A DNA stretch of 51,091 bases from an uncultured Pelagibacteraceae bacterium (lineage in GTDB: Bacteria > Pseudomonadota > Alphaproteobacteria > Pelagibacterales > Pelagibacteraceae): NCBI GenBank assembly GCA_902602655.1, contig CACKRM010000005.1, positions 1 through 51,091 of the forward strand. The letters run 5' to 3'. A program made the position numbers and the translations under genes. The notes under the pieces are model-generated. The model saw only the letters and a list, made by a program, of their open reading frames with translations. It made no database searches and had not been told where the DNA came from. Shown piece by piece: positions 1-9,096 of this stretch; the first letter of the stretch is position 1, and every line of letters starts with the position of its first letter.

Positions 1-590
1 CCGAAGAAAATGCTTTTGTCCATGTTTCAGGTCATCCAAATAGAGAAGATTTAAAAGATATGTATAAATGGGTGAGGCCTAAATGTGTGATCCCAGTCCA
101 TGGTGAGCACAGACATATGATTGAACATATAAATTTTGCAAAAGAAATGCAGATACCTCAAACTTTAAGAATAGAAAATGGAGATATTATTCAACTTGCA
201 CCAGGAAACGCTCCCCAAATTATTGATAAAGCACCTTCAGGAAAAATTTATTTAGACGGCTCAATAAGCGTAGCAGAAGATTCAAAATCAATCAAAGAAC
301 GTAAAAATCTATCTTTAAATGGTTACCTTGAAGTGACTTTAATTGTTACTAACAATGGAAAAATAAAAAAGCCAATAATTTCCTTCAAGGGCATACCAGA
401 ACATGAGATTAACGAGACATTTGTTTTTGACATGGAAGATGAAATAGCAAATATATGTAGAACTTTTTCATTACAAAACAAGAATCAAGAGAAAAATTTA
501 ATAGAGATGCTCAAGCAAAACTGTAGGAAAATTGTAAAGAATAAAACCGGAAAAAAACCATTTACCAACATTAACATTGCAAGAATTTAA
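1..590 (+). CDS. rnj: Ribonuclease J, C-terminal part (5' end outside window)
   Basis: The frame is open from the first bases of the window, so the gene starts upstream and only about 195 C-terminal residues are visible. The segment beginning HVSGHPNREDL and continuing to IPVHGEHRHM is the conserved end of the metallo-beta-lactamase/beta-CASP core of RNase J, including the PVHGE motif with a metal-binding histidine. About 130 residues of the C-terminal region follow. RNase J enzymes process and degrade RNA in the cytoplasm by endonucleolytic and 5'-3' exonucleolytic cleavage, and many alphaproteobacteria carry one. The internal ATG at 60 is not a real start because the conserved motif begins before it. 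proS follows after a 56 nt gap. Confidence 0.85.
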   Translation, partial: EENAFVHVSGHPNREDLKDMYKWVRPKCVIPVHGEHRHMIEHINFAKEMQIPQTLRIENGDIIQLAPGNAPQIIDKAPSGKIYLDGSISVAEDSKSIKERKNLSLNGYLEVTLIVTNNGKIKKPIISFKGIPEHEINETFVFDMEDEIANICRTFSLQNKNQEKNLIEMLKQNCRKIVKNKTGKKPFTNINIARI

Positions 591-646
591 TTGGAATGTA
601 GTATATTAAAAAGACAATTATTAATTTAATTCATGGAGTTTTAAAG

Positions 647-1960
647 ATGTTACTGTCAAGACTTTTTGTTCCTATCACGAAAGACCTTCCATCTGATGCC
701 AAGATTAAATCTCATCAATTGATGTTGAGATCAGGAATGATAAGACAGTCTTCAGCTGGTATTTATTCTTGGTTACCGCTTGGCTTCAAAATTATGAAGA
801 AAATTGAGCAAATTGTAAGAGAAGAACAAAATAATATAGGAGCGCAGGAGATGCTGATGCCTACAATTCAATCAGCTGAGATTTGGAAAGAAAGTGGTAG
901 ATATAAGGATTATGGGGATGAGATGCTTAGAATCAAAGACAGACAAGGAAGAGAAATGTTATACGGACCAACCAATGAAGAATTAATTACTGAAATTTTT
1001 AGATCAAGTGTCAAATCTTATAAATCTCTTCCACAGCTTCTATATCATATTCAATGGAAATTTAGAGATGAAATGAGACCTAGGTTTGGAGTTATGAGAT
1101 GTAGAGAATTTTTTATGAAAGATGCATATTCATTTGATTTAGACGAATACTCAGCAAAAACATCATACAATAAAATGTTTTTTGCTTATCTCAAGACTTT
1201 TGAGAGACTTAGCTTAAAGGCTATACCGATGGCAGCAGACACAGGACCAATCGGAGGAGACCTTTCACACGAATTTATAATTTTAGCTGACACAGGGGAG
1301 AGCAAAATATATGCAGATAAAAAAATATTTGAAATAAATTTAAAAAAGTTTGAATTTAGTAAATCTTCTTTAGAAGATATGAGAAAAGAATTTTCCTCCT
1401 TTTATGCTGTGACAGATGAAAAATTTGTAAAAAAAGATTTTGATAAAAAAGTGTCAAAAGCAAATCAAATTATTACAACAGGTATCGAAGTTGGGCATAT
1501 ATTTTATTTTGGAGACAAATACTCCAAACCTCTTAACTGCATGATAGACTCAAAGGAAGGAAAAAAAACATCAATTAAAATGGGATCTTATGGTATCGGT
1601 GTTTCAAGATTGGTCGGAGCTATTATTGAAGCAAAATATTTAAACAACGTGATGAAGTGGCCTAAATCCATTTCACCTTATGATGTAGTAATTATCCCTA
1701 ATATCAGCAAAAATAATATTGAAAACCTAAATAAAGCTGAAAAAGTTTATAATGATCTAAAAAAACAAAATGTTGACGCATTGTTAGATGATGTTGATGA
1801 AAATATGTCGGCAAAATTCAAAAAACACGATCTTTTAGGTATACCTTACCAAATAATTATTGGTTCAAAATCATCAGGGGATAAGTTTGAGTTTAAAGAA
1901 GTTGGTGAAGAAAGTCAGATTTTAAAACTCAATGAAATAAAAGACAAACTCAAAAAATAA
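647..1960 (+). CDS. proS: Prolyl-tRNA synthetase (short alphaproteobacterial type)
   Basis: This cytoplasmic class II synthetase charges tRNA-Pro with proline. The N-terminus (MLLSRLFVPITKDLPSDAKI) is typical of ProS. Class II motif 2 lies in the stretch FRDEMRPRFGVMRCREFFMK near residues 140-160, and motif 3 is GSYGIGVSRLVGA near residue 310. An anticodon-binding domain fills the last ~100 residues. At 437 residues it has the short form usual in alphaproteobacteria, which lacks the large editing insertion found in the ~570-residue E. coli enzyme. The ATG is preceded by GGAG at a normal distance. The downstream permease gene starts 1 nt after the stop, so proS probably heads a proS-lolC-lolD-dnaE unit, an order I know from other alphaproteobacteria. 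Confidence 0.96.
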   Translation: MLLSRLFVPITKDLPSDAKIKSHQLMLRSGMIRQSSAGIYSWLPLGFKIMKKIEQIVREEQNNIGAQEMLMPTIQSAEIWKESGRYKDYGDEMLRIKDRQGREMLYGPTNEELITEIFRSSVKSYKSLPQLLYHIQWKFRDEMRPRFGVMRCREFFMKDAYSFDLDEYSAKTSYNKMFFAYLKTFERLSLKAIPMAADTGPIGGDLSHEFIILADTGESKIYADKKIFEINLKKFEFSKSSLEDMRKEFSSFYAVTDEKFVKKDFDKKVSKANQIITTGIEVGHIFYFGDKYSKPLNCMIDSKEGKKTSIKMGSYGIGVSRLVGAIIEAKYLNNVMKWPKSISPYDVVIIPNISKNNIENLNKAEKVYNDLKKQNVDALLDDVDENMSAKFKKHDLLGIPYQIIIGSKSSGDKFEFKEVGEESQILKLNEIKDKLKK

Positions 1961-1961
1961 A

Positions 1962-3194
1962 TTGTTTACAAAAGCAGAAAGATTAATCTCATTTAGAAAT
2001 CTTAAACCTAAAAAAAAGGAAGGTTTTTTAAAGGTCATTTCTGCCTTTTCTTTTTTAGGCATCATGCTTGGTGTAGCAATATTGATAATAGTAATGTCAG
2101 TTATGAATGGTTTTAGAACTGATTTAACCAACAAAATTCTTGGGTTTAACCCTCATATTGTAATTCAACCTTATGAACAAGGCATAGATGAGATCTTTAA
2201 AAATAATTTAAAAAAAAAATATAAAAATTTAAAATTTTCTGAATCTTACAATGGAGAAGGGGTTGTCATGACAAATAATACAGTTAAAGGAATTCTTATT
2301 AAAGGAATTAAATCAGAAAAACTAGATAATTATCTATTTATAAAAGAAAAATTAATTGAAGGAAGTTTTGATAATTTTACAAAAGATAGAATCATTTTAG
2401 GTAAAGAATTAGCTATTAGTTTAGATTTAAAAATTGGAGATCAAATAAACTTAATGTCATCTACTTTTGTTGGCACGCCCTTAGGGGCTTTACCTAAACA
2501 ACAGACATTTATTATAGCAGGAGTTTTTAATAGTGGTTTTTATGAATTTGATCAAAACGTTGTTTTTTTGAATTTAGAAGACTCTTTGTCTTTTTTTGAA
2601 AAAACAAAAAAAGATATAAACTTAGATATTACTTTAAAAGATCCTTTAGATGCCGACTTTTTTAAAAAAGAGATAGAAGAAAATAATGAAAATTTTTACG
2701 TATACTCATGGACAGATTTAAATAGATCTTTTTTTGACGCCTTAAAGGTTGAAAGGAATGTTATGTTCATAATCCTTACTTTAATAATTATTGTTGCCGC
2801 GTTTAATATTATATCAGGTTTAAATATTTTGATTAAAAACAAAACTAAGGAAATTGCAATATTAAGAACTTTAGGTTTAAGCAAATTATCAATAACTAAA
2901 TCTTTTTTTTTAACAGGTTTTACGATAGGTCTTTTTGCTACTATAACTGGAGTTATTCTCGGTGTTTCTTTTTCATTTTATATTGAAGAAATAAGAGTAT
3001 TTATATCAACACTTTTTAATTTAGAAATATTTCCTGCAGAAATTTATTTTTTAGACGAAATGCCAAGTGAAATCAGTTTCTTTTCGATTGCTACAATATT
3101 TTTATTTTCATTAGCTATTTCAGCTTTGGCATCTTTAATACCAGCAATGGTTATATCTAAAATGGAAATAACAAAAGCTTTAAAATATGAATAA
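1962..3194 (+). CDS. lolC: Lipoprotein-releasing ABC transporter permease (LolC/LolE family)
   Basis: This inner-membrane permease extracts lipoproteins for transfer to the outer membrane. The N-terminal region (AERLISFRNLKPKKKEGFLKV) leads into a first membrane helix near residues 25-47. A periplasmic domain of about 200 residues follows, then three C-terminal helices near residues 268-293, 315-340 and 372-398, which is the LolC/E/MacB-type fold. The length of 410 is normal for the family. The start is TTG, 1 nt after the proS stop; no better ATG lies upstream. The stop overlaps lolD by 8 nt. Only one permease gene is present, so the transporter may use a homodimer as in LolF-type systems (inference). 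Confidence 0.9.
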   Translation: MFTKAERLISFRNLKPKKKEGFLKVISAFSFLGIMLGVAILIIVMSVMNGFRTDLTNKILGFNPHIVIQPYEQGIDEIFKNNLKKKYKNLKFSESYNGEGVVMTNNTVKGILIKGIKSEKLDNYLFIKEKLIEGSFDNFTKDRIILGKELAISLDLKIGDQINLMSSTFVGTPLGALPKQQTFIIAGVFNSGFYEFDQNVVFLNLEDSLSFFEKTKKDINLDITLKDPLDADFFKKEIEENNENFYVYSWTDLNRSFFDALKVERNVMFIILTLIIIVAAFNIISGLNILIKNKTKEIAILRTLGLSKLSITKSFFLTGFTIGLFATITGVILGVSFSFYIEEIRVFISTLFNLEIFPAEIYFLDEMPSEISFFSIATIFLFSLAISALASLIPAMVISKMEITKALKYE

Positions 3195-3867
3195 TTTGAT
3201 TGAAATAAAAAAAATAAAAAAAACATTTAATCATAAAAATGGTTTAATTGAAGTTTTTAAAAACGTTAGCTTAAATATTAGAGCTGGTGAGCTAGTAGCT
3301 TTAATTGGACCTTCAGGCTCAGGAAAATCTTCATTTTTACAAATCGTATCTCTTCTTGACAACCCAACTACAGGAAAAATAATTTTATTTGGAAAAAACT
3401 CAAAAAATTTGAACGATAATCAAAAAAATCAAATTAGAAGAAAAAAAATTTCAATAATTTTTCAAAACAACAATTTGCTATCTGACTTTAACACATTAGA
3501 AAACGTAACAATGCCACTTATTATTAGAGGAGAGAATCAGAAATCAGCTGAAAAAAAAGCAAAAGAAATCTTAGAAATAGTAAAATTGACTGATAGGGTT
3601 AATCATTTCCCTAGTGAATTATCCGGAGGAGAACAACAGAGAGTTGCAATTGCAAGATCTTTAATAGCTGAAACGGATTTGATTTTAGCAGATGAGCCAA
3701 CTGGAAATTTAGATTTTAAAACATCACTTGATGTATTTTCTTATTTTGTAAAATTAAAGAAATTAAAAAAAACTGTAATTTTTGCAACTCACAATAGAGA
3801 GCTGGCTAAAAAAGCTGATTACAAGTTGAGTATTTTAAATGGTAATATAAAAAGAGTTAATGTCTGA
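3187..3867 (+). CDS. lolD: Lipoprotein-releasing system ATP-binding protein LolD
   Basis: This is the ABC ATPase that powers lipoprotein release by the adjacent permease. The Walker A motif GPSGSGKSS lies near residues 41-49, the signature LSGGEQQRVAIAR near residues 141-153, and Walker B LILADEPTGNLD directly after, followed by the switch histidine in FATHN. At 226 residues it is a single nucleotide-binding domain of the MacB/LolD subfamily. Its ATG lies inside the end of the permease gene (8 nt overlap) and its own stop overlaps the dnaE start by 8 nt. Translational coupling of all three genes is therefore likely. Confidence 0.93.
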   Translation: MNNLIEIKKIKKTFNHKNGLIEVFKNVSLNIRAGELVALIGPSGSGKSSFLQIVSLLDNPTTGKIILFGKNSKNLNDNQKNQIRRKKISIIFQNNNLLSDFNTLENVTMPLIIRGENQKSAEKKAKEILEIVKLTDRVNHFPSELSGGEQQRVAIARSLIAETDLILADEPTGNLDFKTSLDVFSYFVKLKKLKKTVIFATHNRELAKKADYKLSILNGNIKRVNV

Positions 3868-6800
3868 TGTTTTTTCAAATTTTAAAATTCATACGCCATA
3901 TTCAATTTGCGAAGGCGCAGTTAAAATTGAAGAGCTAGCTAATTTTTGCAAAGAAAATAAATTACAATCCGTTGGTATATGTGACAGCCTAAATTTATGT
4001 GGCGCAATGGAATTTGCAGAAAAAATAAGCAAAGCAGGATCCCAGCCTATAATTGGTACGCAAATTAATTTCAAACTAGGTGACAACTCAGGGAAACTTC
4101 CTTTATTTGCTATGACTGAGTTAGGCTATAAGAATTTAACGAAACTATCTTCAAAAAGCTATTTACAATCTGAAGATAAAGACCAGCCATGCTGCAGTTT
4201 AACCGATTTAGAAAAATTAAATGAAGATTTAATTGTTTTATCAGGTGGCCATAGAGATTTTTTTGGTAATTTATTTAAAAAAAATAAATTAAAGCAAATT
4301 GAAGAAACATTATTGAAACTAAGAGAGGTTTTTAAAAATAGAATATATTTGGAGATTCAAAGGCACAACGAACCAGGGGAACTAAGCTATGAAAGATTCA
4401 TAATAAACCAGTCTCAAAGTATCGAAATTCCTCTTATTGCTTCACAAGAAGTTTATTACTTAAAACAGGATATGTTCGACGCTCATGATGCTCTAATATG
4501 TATAAAAGAAAAAAATTTTGTAGATGACAATAAAAGGCTTAAATATAGCAAAGAACATTTTTTAAAAAAATCTAATGATCTTAAACTTTTATTTAAAGAT
4601 ATTCCTGAAGCATTAGAAAACAATTATAATTTTCCCTTCAGATTTAGTTATAAACCTAAAAAAAACCCACCAGTACTACCAACACTTTCATTATCGAAAA
4701 ACTCAACACTTGAGGAAGAACTAATCAAACAAACACAACAAGGACTTGAAAAAAGATTAAAAGATGATCAGAAAAAAATTAATTCAAAAGACGTGTATAT
4801 TGACAGACTCAAACATGAACTAAATATTATTAAAAAAATGAATTATGAAGGTTATTTTTTAATCGTATCTGACTATATAAAGTGGGCTAAAATGAATAAC
4901 ATACCAGTAGGTCCTGGTAGAGGGTCTGGTGCAGGATCACTTGTAGCATACTGTTTAGATATTACTGATCTTGATCCAATAGAATTTAATTTAATTTTCG
5001 AAAGATTCCTCAATCCCGATAGAATTTCGATGCCTGACTTTGATATAGATTTTTGTGAGGAAAAAAGAGATCAAGTTTTTGAGTATCTTAAATCTAAATA
5101 TAATAATGGAGTAGCTCACATAATTACCTTTGGTAAATTAAAAGCAAGAATGGCTTTAAGAGACGTGGGTAGGGTTTTAGGTCTTAGCTATGGACATGTA
5201 GACAGAATTTGTAAAATGATACCTTTTGATCCTTCGAGACCGCTTACCCTTCAAGAATCTATTGATAGAGAACCAAGATTTCAAGAAGAAATTAAAAAAA
5301 ATAATAAAGTTGAAAAATTATTAAACCTTTCACTTAAGCTAGAAGGTTTAAACAGAAATATGGCAACTCATGCTGCGGGGGTCGTTATAGCAGGAGAAAA
5401 ACTTTCTGAGCAAGTTCCTTTATACAAGGATAATAGTTCAAATTTTTTTCTTCCCTCAACCCAGTTTGATATGCACTCTTCCGAGGATGCAGGCTTAGTT
5501 AAATTTGATATTTTAGGTTTAAAAACATTAACAGTTATAGATAAAACATTGAAAATGCTATCCCAAAAAAATATTAAGCTGGATATTACAAAAATTAATT
5601 TACAAGATAAAAAAATTTTTAATTTATTATCTACTGGTGAAACTACAGGGCTATTCCAACTTGAAAGTACAGGAGTAAGAGAGTCTCTTAAGCAAATGAA
5701 ACCAAACAAATTTGAGGATATAATTGCCTTAGTAGCATTATACAGACCAGGACCAATGAACAACATTCCAATTTATAACGATTGTAAAAATGGTATAAAA
5801 AAAACCCGATTATATACATCCAGTAATTGAAAATATTCTTAAACCAACTTACGGAATAATAATTTACCAGGAACAAGTAATGCAAATTGCTCAATCTTTG
5901 GCAGGTTTTACCGCTGGAGAAGCAGACCTTTTGCGTAGAGCAATGGGTAAGAAAAAAAGAAAAGAACTTGAGAAACAGAAAGAGAGATTTATAAATGGCG
6001 CTGTTAAAAACGGGATAAAGAAAGATTTAGCAAGTTTTATTTTTACAAAAATAGAACCTTTTGCTGAATATGGTTTTAATAAAAGCCATGCAGCGGCATA
6101 TGCCTTAATAGCCTACCAAACTGCATATCTAAAAACATACCACAAAGAAGATTTTATCGCTGCTACTATGCAAACAGAGTTAAGTAGCACAAATAAATTA
6201 AGAGAATTTGTAGAAGAATTAAAAAAACTCAAAGTAAATGTAATCAAGCCTTGCATTAATGATTGTTATGCAGATTTTAGGGCCGAGAAAAATAAAATTT
6301 TTTATTCATTAGCGGCAATTAAGAGTGTTGGTTTTGAGGCTATTTCAAATGTTGTAAAAGAGAGAGAACAAAACGGAAAATTTAAATCAATTAATGATTT
6401 TATCAAAAGAACAGATCCAAAAAATGTTAACAAATTACAACTAGAGGGCCTAGTTAAAGCAGGAGCTTTTGATTGTATAGAAAAAAATAGAAAAAAAATT
6501 TTTCTATCAATTCCTAAGATCATCATTGCAATAAAAAATTTTAATGATGATAAGATAAATAATCAAAGTAGTTTATTTGAGAATATGGAAGAAATTAACA
6601 ATAAACCTTTTGAATTTGAAACAAATGATAGTTGGACAAAAAAGGAACTTTTATCTCAAGAGTTTTCTTCTTTAGGATTTTACATGTCAGATCATCCTCT
6701 TAATGAATACAAATCAATTTTTGATCATTTAAAAATAAAATCTTACAAAGATTTTTTAAACAATGAAGAAAAAGAATCTCAAGTAGCTGGGACAATAATG

Positions 6801-7250
6801 TCTATACAAGAGAAAAAAAGTTCAAAAGGAACCCCTTTTGCGATAATTAAATTTACAGATATAAGTGGCGAATTTGAACTTTTCCTTTTTTCTGAATTAT
6901 TAACAAAAAATCGAGATAAGCTTAAAGAATCTAGTTCATTCATTTTAACTTTGCACAAAGACTTATCAGTCGGCGATAAAATCCAAAGGAGAATAAATAT
7001 AAGAAAAATTTTAGATATATCGGATGTAGTAAACAATTCTTATAAAAATGTATCAATAGAACTTAATAATGGCGCTAACCTAGATGAACTGAAAGAAACC
7101 CTTAAAGAAGAGGGCAAAACAGCAATTAAAATAATTGTTAAAAATAATAATAAGAAATTAATATTTGAACTTGAAAAAGCCCGAAAATTTAACTTTTCAT
7201 TATTCAATCATATTAAAAACATGGAAAATGTGAAAAAAATCAGCTTTTAG
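3860..7250 (+). CDS. dnaE: DNA polymerase III alpha subunit, reading frame broken by an apparent 1-nt insertion
   Basis: This is the replicative polymerase catalytic subunit. The first part (3860 to about 5804) holds the PHP domain (start FKIHTPYSICEGA) and the palm domain with PGRGSGAGSLVAY and the catalytic PDFDIDF acidic triad. The second part (to 7250) continues with IAQSLAGFTAGEADLLRRAM, the fingers, the tandem HhH region and an OB fold. The frame breaks at the A8 run 5797-5804; removing one A restores a continuous protein of about 1129 residues, normal for DnaE. As written, translation stops at 5830. PHP metal ligands look partly lost (CDSLN where TDHGN is usual), so proofreading must come from elsewhere. 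A base-call error is the simplest explanation; slippage-rescued expression is the alternative. Confidence 0.9.
5797..5804 (+). other. Frameshift site in dnaE: run of eight A
   Basis: After GGT AT the sequence has eight A before CCC. Seven A would give GGT ATA AAA AAA CCC GAT TAT and continue the conserved DnaE sequence (KKPDYIHPVIENILKPTYG). Eight A give a short out-of-frame tail ending at 5830. Homopolymer A runs are a common place both for sequencing indels and for polymerase slippage in AT-rich genomes. Confidence 0.85.
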
Positions 7251-7254
7251 CGAC

Positions 7255-7283
7255 TTGATTTTAATCAATTTTAATTATATCAA
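7255..7283 (+). promoter_or_regulatory. Candidate sigma-70 promoter for rpsB
   Basis: TTGATT at 7255-7260 is followed after 17 nt by TATCAA at 7278-7283; the overlapping TATATC at 7276-7281 is an alternative -10. Transcription would start near 7288-7290, just before the base-paired elements of the rpsB leader. The assignment rests on spacing and similarity only. Confidence 0.4.
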
Positions 7284-7296
7284 AGTTTGATTTCGC

Positions 7297-7374
7297 ACAC
7301 AGCTATAAGGGTTAAATTCCCTACCGGTCCAAAGTGAAATGGAAAAGCTGTGGTGGATTTAACCGGAAAAATAT
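7297..7374 (+). promoter_or_regulatory. Candidate structured S2 (rpsB) mRNA leader with pseudoknot potential
   Basis: Two long complementary pairs interlock in the gap before rpsB. CACAGCT (7298-7304) pairs perfectly with AGCTGTG (7346-7352). GGTTAAATTC (7310-7319) pairs with GGATTTAACC (7355-7364) over ten positions including one G-U. The order A-B-A'-B' defines a pseudoknot. An alternative small hairpin, AGGG (7308-7311) with CCCT (7319-7322), competes with the second helix. That helix ends next to the GGA ribosome-binding element (7365-7367), so folding could limit rpsB translation. The stretch is clearly more GC-rich than neighbouring gaps. Structured leaders before S2 genes have been described in Ca. 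Pelagibacter (Meyer et al. 2009, from memory); identity with that motif is inferred. Confidence 0.7.
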
Positions 7375-8217
7375 ATGAACGTACCTGAAGTAAATATTAA
7401 ACAACTTTTAGAAGCCGGAGTGCATCTCGGTCATAAAACGCTGAGGTGGAATCCAAAAATGAGCAAATATATTTTTGGTGAAAAAAACTCAATTCACATT
7501 ATTGATTTAACCCAAACAGTAGTTTTCCTACAAAATGCTCTAAAAGAAGTTCATAAATGTATTGCAAGTGGCGGAAAGTTATTAATAGTTTCTACAAAAA
7601 AACAAGCTTCAGAGCAAGTTAGTAACTTAGCAAAAGAAACAGATCAATATTTTGTAAATTATAGATGGTTAGGTGGTATGTTAACCAATTGGAGCACCAT
7701 TCAAAATTCAATTAAGAGAATGAAACTACTAGATGAACAATTATCCAAGGATGATATTGGTTTTACAAAAAAAGAAATTTTAAAACTTGGTAAAGAAAGA
7801 GACAAACTCAAAAGATCATTAGGCGGTATTGCTGAAATGAAAAAAGTCCCTGAAATGATATTCATTATAGATACTAATATAGAATCTCTTGCGGTAAAAG
7901 AAGCTATCAAATTAAAGATTCCTATCGTGGCAGTTCTTGACACAAATTCTGATCCAACGGATATAAAATTTCCTATTCCCGGCAATGATGACGCAAGAAG
8001 ATCAATTAATTTGTACTGTGATTTACTGAAAAGCACTATAATGGAAGCAAGCAAACTTGCTCCAAAAAAGGCAGAACCAGAAAAAAAATCAGCTAAGTTT
8101 AAAACAGTAATAGTAGACAACAAGGCTGTAGTGATTCCAAAAAAAAGAGAAGATAAAGAGAAAAAGGTGGTAAAAAAAGCTACAAAAAAAACTAAAGAGA
8201 AAAAATCGATTAATTAA
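7375..8217 (+). CDS. rpsB: 30S ribosomal protein S2
   Basis: S2 binds the small ribosomal subunit. The N-terminus MNVPEVNIKQLLEAGVHLGHKTLRWNPKM and the segment NYRWLGGMLTNWSTI near residues 95-109 are family hallmarks, as are KVPEMIFIIDTN and the IPIVAVLDTNSDP segment. At 280 residues it is longer than E. coli S2 (about 240). The extra length is a lysine-rich C-terminal tail from about residue 225, an extension seen in several alphaproteobacteria. The ATG follows GGAAAAATAT, and the leader upstream is probably an autoregulatory structure. tsf follows after 12 nt, the usual rpsB-tsf pair. Confidence 0.97.
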   Translation: MNVPEVNIKQLLEAGVHLGHKTLRWNPKMSKYIFGEKNSIHIIDLTQTVVFLQNALKEVHKCIASGGKLLIVSTKKQASEQVSNLAKETDQYFVNYRWLGGMLTNWSTIQNSIKRMKLLDEQLSKDDIGFTKKEILKLGKERDKLKRSLGGIAEMKKVPEMIFIIDTNIESLAVKEAIKLKIPIVAVLDTNSDPTDIKFPIPGNDDARRSINLYCDLLKSTIMEASKLAPKKAEPEKKSAKFKTVIVDNKAVVIPKKREDKEKKVVKKATKKTKEKKSIN

Positions 8218-8229
8218 TTTCTATCTCGC

Positions 8230-9093
8230 ATGTCAAATAAAAATCTTCTAGACAACATAAAAAAACTAAGAGAACTAACTGGAGTTGGTTTTAAAGATTG
8301 TAAAATTGCAATTGATGAAAACGGAGGAGATCTTGACAAGTCCGTAGAATTTTTAAGAAAAAAAGGAATTGCTAAAGCTTCAAAGAAAATGAGCAGAACA
8401 GCTTCTGAAGGTTTGGTTTTAGTTAAGAATGATCAAGGAAAAATTTCAATTATAGAGATAAATAGTGAAACAGATTTTGTTGCAAAAAATAAAGACTTTA
8501 TTTCTTTCTGTAAAGAAATTTCAGAAATTAATTTTTCTTGTAAAGGTGATTTAGAAAAATTGAAAAAACAAAATATGAAAAATAAATCTTCTGTTGAAAG
8601 TAATTTAATTGATTTAATTTCAAAAATAGGAGAAAAAATAACAATTAGAAGAGCAAGTTATTTTGACGACTCAAAAGGAAAAAACTATTTTTATATTCAT
8701 AACTCTATCGAGAAAAATATTGGAAAGATTATTTCAGTTGTAACGTTGTCAAATATGAATAATGAAAATAACGATCTTGGTAATAAAGTTGCTATGCATA
8801 TTGCAGCGTCAAGTCCTTTAGCAATTGAAAAGAACGGTATAGACAAAAAAATTCTAGATAAGGAGATGGAAATTATAAAGGCAGAGCTTACAAATTCAGG
8901 AAAAAAACCTGAGATGATTGACAAGATTGCTAACGGAAAAATAAACAAATTTATTTCAGATAATACTTTACTAAATCAAGTTTGGATAATGGATCCAAAA
9001 AAAAAAGTATTAGATATTCTTATTGACAACTCTAAACAAAGCAAAGTGGAGGTTATAAATTTTATCAGGTATAAAGTTGGAGAAGGTGTTTAA
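8230..9093 (+). CDS. tsf: Translation elongation factor Ts
   Basis: EF-Ts is the nucleotide exchange factor that regenerates EF-Tu-GTP in the cytoplasm. The N-terminal UBA-like domain holds the signature LRELTGVGFKDCKIAI (residues ~13-28). The core domain contains the conserved INSETDFVAKN segment near residue 80, which contacts EF-Tu, and the later MHIAASSPLA motif is also present. The length of 287 is normal. It sits between rpsB and frr with gaps of 12 and 3 nt. In most proteobacteria pyrH lies between tsf and frr; it is absent here, so UMP kinase must be encoded elsewhere (inference). Confidence 0.96.
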   Translation: MSNKNLLDNIKKLRELTGVGFKDCKIAIDENGGDLDKSVEFLRKKGIAKASKKMSRTASEGLVLVKNDQGKISIIEINSETDFVAKNKDFISFCKEISEINFSCKGDLEKLKKQNMKNKSSVESNLIDLISKIGEKITIRRASYFDDSKGKNYFYIHNSIEKNIGKIISVVTLSNMNNENNDLGNKVAMHIAASSPLAIEKNGIDKKILDKEMEIIKAELTNSGKKPEMIDKIANGKINKFISDNTLLNQVWIMDPKKKVLDILIDNSKQSKVEVINFIRYKVGEGV

Positions 9094-9096
9094 AAA

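Noticed and set aside
5368-5766. 132-codon minus-strand open frame inside dnaE
   Set aside because: Antisense to the conserved polymerase domain; no family resemblance.
3860-7250. dnaE as two genuine split genes or an intein-split polymerase
   Set aside because: The two frames join with no missing residues after deleting a single A in a homopolymer, and no intein motifs or separate start with a ribosome-binding site are present at the second part.
7701-8123. 140-codon minus-strand open frame in rpsB
   Set aside because: Fully inside a ribosomal protein gene, with no recognisable motif or ribosome-binding site; a mirror of rpsB codons.
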